From: Vanilla planifolia | Taxonomy: Eukaryota > Streptophyta > Magnoliopsida > Asparagales > Orchidaceae | Reading direction: 5' to 3' | DNA: 64,000 bases | Assembly (NCBI GenBank): GCA_023846275.1 | Contig: JAIUJO010000071.1 | Span: forward strand, 1,417,498 to 1,481,497 | Shown here: positions 1 through 12,600 of the stretch, piece by piece | Position numbering within the stretch: the stretch's first letter is position 1 | Layout: each line of letters opens with the position of its first letter | Position numbers and translations under genes: made by a program | Notes under the pieces: model-generated | Told to the model about the DNA's origin: nothing | Databases searched by the model: none | Seen by the model: the letters and a program-made list of their open reading frames with translations, nothing else

Positions 1-1977
1 ATAAAATAAATTTTTAATTGCATAGAGCTCTACAAGATAGACCCATGATGTTTATTTTTTCTAGGTCGTACCTCATTATGGGTTACTATGAATTACAAAA
101 GTAATTTTGCACAACCAATAAAAAATTATTGTTATAATATTAAGGAAATATATATTAATGCTGAAATGAAAAAAAATTAAAGTCAACAACAAAGGGAAGG
201 TTATGTAAATGTCACAAAAAAAAATATTTAGAGTCAAATTATAGTATAAACAAATACAAGAAAAAGGTTAAAAACATAAGATAAAGAATTGAGAAACATT
301 GCATCTTAAAATTAAGCAAATTTAAAATTTACAAAATACCAAAATCAAAGAAAGTTTTATTCATATGATTTTAGAATTAAATTTTCATAATAATATAATC
401 TAATCAAAGCAAAAATTTTGAACAAATAAGATAAATTACAAAAGAAAATTTTATTCAAAGATATTAAAGAGATCGAGTGCAACATCCTTAATTATGAAAT
501 TAGATATGAATCAAAATGTCACATAAATTAATACACAAATACAAAGCTATAAAATATTAAAAAATAGGAGAATTATTATTTAGACTAATATAGATCATTA
601 GGTTGAGTCCAAAGACATTTGCTTAATCTTGATTGGACCAAATTTATAATTATTATTAATTAGTAAAGTTAATAAGCAAACATAATAATGTCACATAACC
701 AATTAAAATATATTATAATAAAACAAAAGTGAAAAAGTTAAATAAATAAGAAAAATTATTAAAAAATTTTGCATTCAAATGTTCTACGAAGATGGATAAT
801 ATCTTTGATAAAAAGGTCAGTTATGAATTAAAAATGATTCACAAAGTATGCATAAATATAAGAAACTTAAATTTTTAAAAATATGAAATTTTTATTGAGT
901 TGCATAAAGCATGCTGGGATAAGCTTAATGAATATTATTTTATTTATATTGGAGTTCATGTTGAATTTAAATGAATTATTAGAGTAAATATTAATGAATA
1001 ATAACAAAGCATTATTTTAATGTTGATTAGTTATATAATAAAGATTACACAAGAAAAAATTTAAAGTTACATAATAGTATCACCAAATCAAATGAAAAAA
1101 TTTTAAAAAATAATATAAATCATATAAGAAAGTTGCATTCAAAAATACTAAGAAGATCGTGTGTAACTTACTCATTCATCATAAGAGGTACATATTGAAA
1201 TGCCACAAAAAATGCAAAAATCACAAATACAATGTTTACCATTACAATAGTGGATATTCAATTCCACATAGATCACTGAGCGATGCCCAATGACATTATT
1301 TTTCTCTCAAGCAAACTTAGTTTAAACCTACCACGAATGACATCCATAAATAAGCATAAATAATAACAAATTATCATTTTGTTATTAAGTAAATAGTATC
1401 AAAACTAAAATGAGGTAATAAAAGGTCTATATATTGACAAAATGATGTGATGTCATGAGATAAGATTTAGAGTTATAGTAATATAACCAAATAAAGAAAA
1501 AAATTGAAGAAATTGTATAAAATTTTTTAAAGAGTTCCACACATGGATACGAAGAAGCTCAAGCAAAAGATCGACGGTTGTCAAATTAGATACAAATCAA
1601 AATGTCAAGTAAAAGATATAAAAACTATTAAAATAAAATATATAAAAATGTAATAATGAATAATTAATTGATGGAGCTCGTAGAGACAACCTGAATAATA
1701 GTCGTGAACTCTGAATCGAGCCTTGTTTGAAAAAACTATCAACTAATAAAAAGCATATATAATTCTAAATTATTGTTTTACAATATATATATATATATAT
1801 ATTAAAGTTAAATTTTGATAAATTGAAATAACATATTACAAACAAAAAACAACTTGAAAATGTCACATTTGAGGAGATTTAAGGTTATATTATAACATGA
1901 TAAATAAAAATGAAAAATTAAATAAACAAGATAAATTCTATGGGAAGGTTATATTCCAAGATAAAAGGGAGATCAAG
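1..1977 (-). repeat. Satellite block L1: disturbed copies at the left edge
   Basis: Equivalent anchor points fall at 478, about 795, 1,162 and about 1,570 (eroded). The copy between about 22 and 478 is expanded. After a first pass through the two ATAACCAAATCAAAG-type elements and a GCATCTT segment (about 160-320), the sequence returns to an accaaaatcaaag element near 340 and a second one near 400 before reaching the anchor. The copy ending near 795 is short. A TA microsatellite lies at 1,783-1,802. The GAGCTC landmark is intact at 1 and 1,663. Nothing other than satellite is visible. Confidence 0.8.
1783..1802. repeat. TA microsatellite (about 20 bp)
   Basis: This is a perfect alternating A/T run. 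It lies between the hinge (ctaaattattgttttac) and a TTAAAG landmark, so it occupies the TTAAGTAAATATATATTAAAG position of the monomer. Confidence 0.95.
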
Positions 1978-4900
1978 TGCAACATCTTTAATCATCAAAT
2001 ATGGTATGAAATGAATGATCTCTTAATGTATGCATAAATCCAATGAAATAAAATATATAAACATGTAAAAATAAATATTTAATTATGTCCAGCATATAGA
2101 GACTACTCTAATGACATTTGTTTTATCTAGCTCAGAATTACTGCAAGTTAAAAAAGTAATTAAGTATAAAGAATTATATAATAGACCAAAACTAATGTGA
2201 AGTAAAAGTCACATGAGAGTAGATTTAGATTGCTTTTTAACATAACAAAATCATAAGAAAAAGTGTGAAAAAATGACCAATTTTATGGAAAAGTTGAATT
2301 CTAAAACACAAAAGAGATACAGTGAAACATCCTTGATCATCAAAGCTTGTAAAATTCAAAATGCCTAAGAAACGGTTCCAAAACTCAACAAAATTAAACT
2401 TTTATAAATACAAAAATGAATATTTAATTATATTTAGCTAATTAATATCAATCAAATGGCTTCAATTTAATCTTGATTGAAGCCCTTTTGGAATATTACA
2501 AAAGTAAATAAGCAAAAACATTAAAGAATTCATTTTTTAATATTAAGTAAAAATATAAAAAAGGTTAGAATGAGTAAGTTTAAAAGAATCTAATATAAAA
2601 AAATCAAAGATATGTAAATACCACTTGAGATGATAATTGATGTTTCAAAAAAATATTGCCAAATCAAAGAAAACCATTTAAACAAATTGGCTAAATTGTA
2701 ATGAAAATTTGCATTCAAAGATACTTAGTGGTTTAAGTGCAATGTCTTTAATTGTAAAATTTGGTATGAATTGAAATAACCCTTAAAGCTTGCGAAACTC
2801 TTAGAAAATAAAATTTTTAAAACTATTAAAATGAATATTTAGCATGATAAAATTAATTGAAACGAGTTCAATGATAATTTTTTCATCTCAATTAAACCTC
2901 ATTTTAGATTACAATAAATTAGCATTGTAAATAAGCATAAATAATAATATAATATAACCAATTCAAACTAATATAAAGGTTAAATGAGAAGAGATTTAGA
3001 GTTGTATTATAATATTAGCTATTCATTTGGAATTATTTGAATAATTGAGATAAGTTGTATGAATAGTTTGGTTTCAAAGATAGTAAGAAAATCATGTGTA
3101 ACATCTTGATCATTAAATCAAGTTTGAACTAAAATGAATGGCAACATGAGGAAAAATCCTAAAAAAATTAAAAAAATATAAAATAAATATTTCATTTAAT
3201 TGAGTAAGTTAAGACATTTCAAATAACATTTGTTTTATCTCAATCAAACCTCATTTGGAATTATTTTGAATTACAAAAACTAATAATTTATTTAGACATA
3301 AATTATTAAGTAATCTTATATGACAATTCAATATTGTGAAAAGACCACAGAAGTGGTTGTTTTGAGTTGCATAGTAGAATAACCAAATCAAAGTGAAAGA
3401 TCTAAACAAATAGTACAAATTAGCCAATAAGTTGCATTAGAAAATACTGACGATATTGAGTGTAACATTCTCTATTATTCATTAAGATGAGTCAAATGAC
3501 CATTTTTTTGACTTGATCGAACTTGATTTTGAGCCAATGTTAATTAATATAGCAAAACAAGCTTTAATAATAGTAAACTATTATTGTAATATTAAGTAAA
3601 TAATTATCAAAGATAAAATAAGATAAATTAAAATGATATAACATAACAAAAGAAAAGTAATATAATGGTCATAAAAGAGTATATTTGTCATTATAATGTA
3701 ATATATCCAAATGAAAATAAAACCTTTAAAGAAATGAGAACAATTATATAAAAATCTTGCATTCGAAAAGACTAAGGTGTCGTGTGTGAGATTCAAGATC
3801 ATCTAACAAAATATGATTTGAAATGCCTCCAAAAATATACCAAAGCACCAGAAAAGAATTTTTTTGAAATTTTCGAATGATTATTAATTAAATAAGTCTC
3901 ATAGAGATGAGCTGAATGACATTTGTTTTCTATTGATTACATATAGTTTGGAAATACTATAAATTACCAAAATAAATAAGCTTGAATTATAATAAATTAT
4001 AATTTCAATAAAAACTAAAAATATATTGAGGTTTAAATAAGAAAAAATGAGTTGTTACAATATAACCAAATTAATGCTACAAAAAGGTAACATCATAAGA
4101 TATGTAAAGTTACATAGTAATACAATCAATTCAAAGAAAAAATGTCAAGGAAATAAGACAAAGTTTATATAAAAATTACATTCCAATATACTAATTAGAT
4201 TATACTTAACATTCCTGAACATCAAATATAGTACAAATCAAAACGTCTCATAAAATATCTAAAAACCTAGAAACTAAATATTTTAAATTATTATATCAAA
4301 TATTCAATTAGATAAAGTGTGTTTAGATGAGTTTGTTTCACCTTGATAAAAACTTGTTTGCATTTAATGCTCATCCCCAAAGTAATTAGTCATAAGCAAT
4401 AAGAAAATATAACCAAATCAAAGTGATGTAAAGGACATAGAAGGATGGATTTACCTATACATTATAATATACCCAAATAAAACAAAAATGAATAATTAAA
4501 ATAAGTTGTAAAAAAAATTCGTACATTCTAAGATATTAAGGAGATGGACAGTAACATCTTTAAATGTTAGACTAGGTATGACTCACAATTCCTAGAAATG
4601 GTGCCAAAATTAAAGAAAATTAAATATTTAGAAATATAAAAATGAATAGTTATCTACATAATGTTTGTTATGATGAGTGTAATGATGTTTTCTTGATCTC
4701 TACCAGGCCCTATTTTGAGTAAAGTGAATTACCAAAGATGACTAACATAAATAATAATGTAACATTACAAAAGCAAAATGATGTAAATGCTAAATAAGAG
4801 AGAAGTTGGCATTAGAATATAATATAATAAAATCAAACAAAAAAAATTGAATAACTTAGGTAAAATCTAATTTAATAACAACCTTCCAGCATACTGAGTT

Positions 4901-7400
4901 GATTGAGTATAATATTCTTAATTACCAAATCATGCTTGAATTCAAATATCTCTTAAAATAATAAAAAAAATTCAAATTTAATAAAGCCCATTGAGATATT
5001 TTTAATGACATTTATTTGTTCTGAATCAAAACTCATTTGAAATTAATATAGAGGTCACATGAGAGCTATTTAGCAATGCATTTGAATGCAATCAAATCAA
5101 AGCAAAATATAAATATTTGTGATAAATTGTTTGAAAACATTCCACACCATGATATTAATAATCGAAACTCATTTGAAAATGTTTTAATATTAAGTTGACT
5201 TATGATAAAACTGAAATAAGAAAAATTCAATAAGTATAATATAACCAAATGAAAACAATAAAGAGATGTGACATGAGGAGAACATTAGTTTCATTTTAAT
5301 TAACCAAATGAAAGCAAAAGAATTGAAGACAGTTAGATAAATTGTATAGTAAAACTACACCAAAAGATATTAAAGAGATTGAGCTAAATTCTTGGATTAT
5401 CAAATTAGCTTGAATCAAGAAGCCTCATAAAATATGTACAAATCTTGTATAATAAAATATTCAAATATATAAAAATAAATATTTCGATAGAGCTCATTTA
5501 GTTGAGTGCCACAACATTTGTTTCATCCAAAACAAAATGGATTTGAAATTACTACAAATTAAAAAAATTAAGTTAAACATAAGTAGTGATAAATTATTTT
5601 TTCAATATAAAGTAGATATTTATTAAAGATTAAATACGATAATTTGAAGAAATGCAAAATAACCAAATTGAAGAAATAAGAATATGAGATGAGAAGATAT
5701 GAGAGTTATATTAAAATATAACCATATCAAGGAAAAAAATTGAAAAATTTGAAAACTTATACTATAGAATTGCATTCCAAGATACAAAAGAGATTGAACA
5801 AAACATCCTCGATGATCAATTCATTTATTTTATAATTTCCTAACAAAGCATTCCAAAGAATTAAAAATTAAAAATAAATTAAATATAAAAAAATGAATAT
5901 ATGACAAGTTGTGCTCATTCAGATGAGTTTAAAGATGTTTGGGTCATCATTATTAAACATTGTTTGGCATTATCATGAATTAAAAAGAAAACGAGAACAA
6001 ATAATAGAAACATTAAGTAATTTCTCTTAAAGATGAAATGAGATAAATTTAAATGATATAATATAAGAAAATCAAAAGTGAATTTTTTGAAGAAATTGAT
6101 AAATTATTTGGGAAAGTTTTTTTCCAAGGTATGAAGGTGATTTAGTGTGGCAACCCATGTCATTAGATACGGTAAGAATCAAAATGTCCTATAATTCCTT
6201 CCAAAACCCAAAAAAATAAAATATTTGAAATAGAAGAAAGAAATATTTAATTATATATAGATATTTAAGACCTATGAAGTAAAGTTTGTTTTGTCTCAAT
6301 CAGATCCTGTTTCAAATTACTATAATTTAACAAATTAAATAATCATAAAAAATAAAAAAGATATTATGTTAGTAATTAAGTGAATATATGTTTAAGCTAA
6401 AAGTTTTTTAATTGAAGCATTTGTTACAATAAAATTAAAGTAATTAAAAGATCACCTGAGAATAGAATTACAATTTCAAAGACATATAGCCATATTAAAA
6501 CAAACCATTTGAACAAATGAGATAAACTACATAGGAATGTTAGAATTCAAGAGAGTAAGGAGATCAAGGTTAACATCCTTGATCATCAATTCAAATGTGA
6601 AATAAAATGTCTCACAAAACATCCCAAAACATTAAAGAATAAAACATATAAATATATAAAAAAAAATATTCACTTGGATAGAACTTGTAAGAATAAGTCT
6701 ATTGATGTTTGTGTCTTCTCTACGTGTTATCATTTTGAATTTCTATGAATTAGGATGCAAATGAAAACAAATAATAATAATAATTTTAGGAGTATTTTAA
6801 AATTGAAATGATATAAATTGAAGAAATGAAATAACACTAAATTAAGGAAAAGCATTTAATGAAATATGAAAAATTGTTTGAGAAAGCTCCTTTCTAATTA
6901 CCAAGGAGATTGAGTGTAAAGACCTGTATCATCAAATAAGGTACAAATTGAAATTCTTTCTAAAGCCTATTCAAATCTAATAACTTTTTTAAAATAAAAA
7001 AACTTAATATTTATTGATATAACTAGTTAAGTTAAGCACATCATTTGTTTTGTCTCAATTGGACCTCTTTTTTTATTAATATGATTTATGAAAGTTAACA
7101 ATAATAAATAATATTAAATTTTTATTTACATAATAAATAAATATATATTAATGCTAAAATGAGTAAAATAAAAGCAATGAGTTATACTTAAAAAAAAAAA
7201 ATATAATGCTTACATAAGAAGAGAATTATAATTACATAGCCATATAATTAAATCAAAGCTAAACACTTAAGGAAATGAGAAAGTGCATGGAGAAGTTGAA
7301 TTCAAAGATATAATGGTGATCAAGCACAACATCCATGATCATGCATTAAGGTATGAATCAAAATATCTCATAAACCACAAAACTTGCAATAAATGAGCAA
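1978..7400 (-). repeat. Satellite block L2: mixed short (~350 bp) and long (~415 bp) copies
   Basis: Anchors fall at 1,978, 2,323, 2,738, 3,097, 3,461, about 3,785, about 4,205, 4,550, 4,908, about 5,160, 5,383, 5,798, 6,146, 6,569, 6,915 and 7,325. Successive spacings include 345, 415, 359, 364, 324, 420, 345, 358, 415, 348, 423, 346 and 410 bp. Short copies are therefore unusually common here compared with the rest of the arm. Four of them (junctions near 2,172, 2,945, 4,393 and 4,752) lack the stretch between the AATAATA hinge and the first TAATATAACC. Two (near 6,070 and 6,840) lack one of the two ATAACCAAATCAAAG units. The copy at about 5,160-5,383 is truncated to about 220 bp and has lost the GAGCTC region. 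No gene is visible. Confidence 0.82.
5160..5383 (-). repeat. Truncated monomer (~220 bp)
   Basis: After ccacaccatgatattaata the sequence jumps to aatcgaaactcatttgaaaa, skipping the anchor, the GATAGAGCTC region and the CATTTG landmark. It also lacks the AATAAGCATAAAT segment before ttttaatattaagttgac. The rest, including ataaccaaatgaaaac twice, is normal up to the next anchor at 5,383. Confidence 0.72.
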
Positions 7401-10400
7401 TTAAAAAAATAAAAAATTAGTACTTCGTTTGATGGAGCTCATCAAGATAAGTAGAATGACATTTCTTGATTTGACTCAATTTTAAATTATTAGGAATTAA
7501 AAAATTAAATATTCATAAATAATAGTAAAATCTTAATGAATCTAAGAATGGAAAACTTAATTTGATTGAGCTGGTCAATACAAGTCCAATGAGCTTTGTT
7601 TTGTCTTGATTGTTAATCTGAGAATGAATCAAAATGCATTGTAAAATATTTCGAAACACTACATTATAAAAAATTTAGAAAAAAATAAAAATTAAATTAA
7701 AATGCATATATCCTAGTAAGATGAGAGTAGTGATGTTTGTTTCATTTTAATCAAACCTAGTTTGGACTTTTTGTGAATTAAAAAAATTAAATTAGCATAA
7801 ATAATAATAGTATATTATTTTAATATCAAGTAACTATATATTTTAACCATAATATGATAAATTAAAGACATAAAATGCAAACAATTTAGAGTAAGTTTAA
7901 TAGCACATGAGAGTAAATTTATAGTTACACTACAACATAACTTAATAAAAATGAAAATTCTTAAGAAATGAGATAGTTTTCGCAATACTTGCATTCTAGG
8001 ATTCTAAGGAGTTGGAATTTCACATCAATGATCATAAAATTAAGTATGAATCAAAAGGTCTCATACTGTATGCAAAAATTAAAAAATAAAAATATTTAAC
8101 TATCTAAAATTAAATATTTAATTAAACGTTGCTCTAAGAGATGTCCAATGGAGTTTATTTCATTTTGATTAAACCTCATTTGAAGTGACTTTGAATAAAT
8201 AATTCAAATATGCCTAAATAATACTAAACTATTATTTCAATATTAAGTGTCTATATACAAAAGCTAAATTCTTATTATTTGAAAAAATATAATATAAATA
8301 TAAAAAAGATGTAAAGGTTAGACATTAGAAGATCTTGAGATACCTAGTAATATAACTAAATCAAATAAAAAAATTTGAAGAGATGAGATAAGTTGTAAGA
8401 AAAAGTTGTATTGCAATGTACTAAGGAGAACATGTGTAACATCCGTGATCGTTAAATCAAATGCAAATCAAAATGACCTGTGAAGAATGCCAAAACCATA
8501 GAAAATAAAATATTAAAAAATATAAAAGGGAATACTGTATTTGATTAGCTTGTCGAGTTATGCCTAATGGCTATTATGAGGTTAGACTTTGACCTAGTTT
8601 TGATTTATTATTAATTATATAAGTAAGCATAAAAAAATAATATTTTAAAGTTAGGTATATAAATATATATAAATTAAAATAACTTAAATTAAAACAATAT
8701 AATATACCCAAGTCAAAGTGATTTGGAGGTCACATAAGAGGATATTGGTATTTGCATAGTAATATAAACAAATCAAAGCCAAACTTTTGATGAAATATGA
8801 TAAATTATGTAAAAAAGTTGTATTCCAATATATGAAGAAGATCAAGTGTAAAGCTTTTATCATTAAATATGGTACCAGTTAAAATACCACATAAAACATT
8901 TCAAAATATAAAATAATAAAATATTCAAATGCATATAATGGAATATTTTGTGAGATATAGATCTTGGAGTTGAGCCCAATGAAGTATTTATCATCTTGAT
9001 CAAACCTCGTTTGGAATTATCATGGCTTACCAAAGTAAAAAAAAGCATAAAAAACTTTAAAGCTTTATTATAATTTTTATTAACGCTAATAATTTTTGTT
9101 TTGTCTTGATGGATCCTTGATATTAGTTAATTACCAAATTAAACAACAATAAATACTATTTAAATATCATTTTAATATTAAGTAAATATATAATAAATCT
9201 AATTTGAGATAAGTTTAATGAATCAAAAGTTTAAGTAAATATATAACCAATCAAAAGAGATGTAAAGATTACACAATAGTAGATTCCATGTTGCATAGTA
9301 CTATAACAAAAACATAGGGAGAAACTAAAAGAAAGGAGATAAACTATATGAGAACATTGCATTCTATGACATTGAAGCGATCAAGTGTAAAGCCCCTAAT
9401 GCCATATCATGCAAGAATGGAAATGGCTAGCAAAACTTTGTAAAATCTCAGAAAATTAAAATTTAATAATATAAAAATAAATATTTAATTAAATATAGAG
9501 ATTATCAAGATAAGTCCAAAGATTTTGTTCTTCTTTATTGGGCCTCATATGGAATTACTATGACTCACAATAATAAAATAGCATAAATTATAAACAAAAT
9601 TAATATCTAACAATTATAAATCAAAATAAAATGGAGATAAATTGAAGAAACATAATATGACCAAATAATTGTAATGCAAAAGTCACACCATTAGAGAGTT
9701 GGAGCAAAATAGTAATATAACAATATCAAAGAAAAACATTTGATGAAATGAAACAAATTTTGTGGGAATGTTGCATAAGATCAATAAATTAATCTATGAA
9801 TTGAAATACCTTATAAATATGCCAAAATTTTAGAAACTAAAATACTTAAATATCTATGAAAGAATATTTTATTTCATAGGCCTTATGGAGAAAAGTTTGT
9901 TGACTTTTACCTCTTCTTTAACTAATGTCATTTATAAACACTACAAATTTTGAAAGTTGGGTAACTTAATAATAATAAATTATTACTTTAATACATGATA
10001 AATATAAATAAAAATTGAAATATGATAAATTATCCTAGTGTAATTACACCAAATGTAAGTGTGGATGTGATAAGAGAGGAAAAATTGTATTCTTGGAAAC
10101 TGAAGAGACTGTGTGTAACGTCCTCAACTGTCAAATTTGATAAAAATAAAACTATTTCTCAAAGCTTGCCCAAAAATGAAAATAAAAACTTCCAAAATAT
10201 GTTACATGAATATTTAATAGGTTATAGCTCATTGAGATGAGTGGAATGTTGTTTCTTTGGTCTTGATTATACTTCTTTTAAAATTTTTACAAAATACTAG
10301 AGTAAACAAGCTTAAGTAATAATAAAGTATTTTTAATTATAGGTAAATTTATTTAAATCTTAAATAAGATAAATTCAAGAAATATAATATAATCAAATGA

Positions 10401-12600
10401 AAATGATGTAAATGTCAAATAAGTAAAAAATTTGAGTTTCATAGGAATATAATCAAGTGAAAGTAAAAAATTTAAATAATTTAGATAAATTGTATGTCCA
10501 TGTTGCATTTCGTGCTAATAAATAGATCAAGTGTAATATCGTTCATCATCAAATTAGGTATGAATAAAAATTCTTACGAACCCTTCCAAACCCTAGAAAA
10601 AAATATTTAGAAATGTGGAAATGAATACTTAATTGGATGGAGCCCTTTGAGATGAATCAAATGTCTTTTATTCCATTTTTATCAACCACATATAGAATTA
10701 ATAGAAATTATGAAAGTAAAATAAGAATAAATAAATATAAATTGTTATTTTATTTTTAAAGCTTAAATAAGATAAATTTAAGCAATATAATGTAACCAAA
10801 TCAAACTAATGGAAAGGTCACATATGAGAAGATTTAGAGTTACATAGTATTATAAAAAAATTAAATATTTAAAGAAATGAGATAAATTATATTAAAAAGT
10901 TAAATTTCTAAGATAATAAAGTAGCTTAGCGTAACTTTTTAGATTATTGAATTAGTTATGAACTACACTGTCTTACAAAGCATGCAAATGTCTTAAGAAA
11001 ATATTTTAAAATATAAAAAAAGAACAATTAATTAAGAAATGCCCTTCAAGATAAGTTTAACAACATTTTTCTGCCTCTCGATTAAATGTTATATGAAATT
11101 ATTATGAATTGTGAAAGTAATTAAATATAAAAAATAATAAATTATTATTTTATTTTTTGTAAACATATGTTAAAGTTGAAATAATATAAATTAAAGTGAT
11201 GTAATATAACTAAATCGAACTATAAAATTAGAATAAAGGTGATAAATCATATAGGAAAGTTCTATTACAAGATACAAAAGAGTTCAAGGGTCACATCCTC
11301 AATCAATAAATTAGATCTGAGTCTAAATAAGTCATAAAGCATGGAATAACTTGAGAAAACATTATATTTAAACTAAAAATTGGATGTTAAATTGGACAAA
11401 GGTTATTAAGAAGTGGGAAATAGTTTTATTTTGACTCAATAAAAACTTTGGAATAATTATTATTTGAAAATCTGAATAAGCAAAAATAATAATAAGTTAA
11501 TACTTTAATTTTAAGCAAATATATAATAAAGTTGGATTGAGATAAACTAAAGTAATAGAATATAATTAAGTAAAACTCATGTAAAGGTCACAAAAGAGTA
11601 GATTTAGAGTTATACAACAATGTAATGAAATCAAATTGAAATATTTAAAGAAATTATATAAATCGTACATGAAAATAAGAATTTTAGATATTAAGGAGAT
11701 CAAGAGTAATTTCATAAATTGTTGTATCATGAATGAAAAAAATATCATATAGAACATACCCAAACCTTGAAAATAAAATATTTGAATAATATATAAACTT
11801 TTTAATTGTGTATAGCAAGTTTAGACAAATCCAACGACATTTTTCCTCTCAAACATACCTCGTTAAGAATTATTGTGAGTTACCAAACTAGCTAATGATA
11901 AATAATGATAAATAATTATTTTTTAATTAGAAAATATATATAATAACTAAAATGAGATAAACTGAAGTAATGTTGCACAACCAAATCAAAGAAATTTAAA
12001 GGTCACAAAAAAGGAGGTTTGGAGTTAAATAGTAATATAAAATATTCAAAAATTTTATTTAAAGAGATGAGATCAATTGAATCGGAAACTTATGTTCTAA
12101 CATGCTAAGGAGAATGAATGTAATATCTTCAAAAATTAGATAAGGTACAAGTCCAAATTTCTCATAGAAGAAGCCAAAATGATAGATTATAAAATATATA
12201 GAAACTTAAAAATGAATTTTTTATAAAATAGAGATAATTAAGATGATTCAATAAAAGTATTTTTTTTATCTCAATCAGACATTATTACCAATTATTTTAA
12301 GTTTCCAATGTAGAATTAAGTATAAGTAACTATAAACTTTTAATTTAAGATTAAGTTAGATATATTAAATCTAAATTGAGATAAAATTATGCAATGTAAA
12401 AACAAAATATAACCAATGTGAAGGTTATATACAAAAAAATTAGTATTGGATAGTAATGTAAGCAAATCAAAAAAAAACTTTGGTTTAATGACAAAAATTG
12501 AATAAGAAAGTTGCTTTGCAAATTATAAGAGTGATTGAATGCTAGATCATCAATCACAAAATCAGATATAATTAAAAATATGTTGTAAATCATGTAAAAA
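7401..12600 (-). repeat. Satellite block L3: mostly full-length copies with two truncated patches
   Basis: Anchors fall at 8,017, 8,435, 8,847, 9,386, about 9,780 (eroded), 10,114, 10,532, 10,930, 11,290, 11,706, 12,119 and 12,539. Spacing is close to 415 bp except for the 360-bp copy ending at 11,290, which has lost one ATAACCAAATCAAAG unit. At about 7,432-7,708 the GATAGAGCTC landmark recurs three times at about 140 bp, marking two strongly truncated copies with different deletion limits. At about 9,050-9,110 a fragment of about 80 bp jumps from the hinge to the CATTTGTTTT region, which explains the 539-bp interval between anchors 8,847 and 9,386. Confidence 0.8.
7432..7708 (-). repeat. Two successive strongly truncated monomers (~140 bp each)
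   Basis: The GATGGAGCTC / GATTGAGCTGG / cctagtaagatgag landmarks occur near 7,432, 7,575 and 7,708. In the first copy the hinge (cataaataatagtaaaatct) joins directly to aatggaaaacttaatttgat, the start of the next copy. In the second, TTGTTTTGTCTTGATTG joins directly to the gagaatgaatcaaaatgc segment downstream of the anchor. The deletion limits differ, so these are two separate events and not a duplicated short unit. Confidence 0.72.

Noticed and set aside
10022-10240. 72-codon plus-strand frame, against the arm's usual strand and less hydrophobic
   Set aside because: It spans a normal anchor (10,114) and normal monomer landmarks. It is a chance open stretch on the opposite strand.
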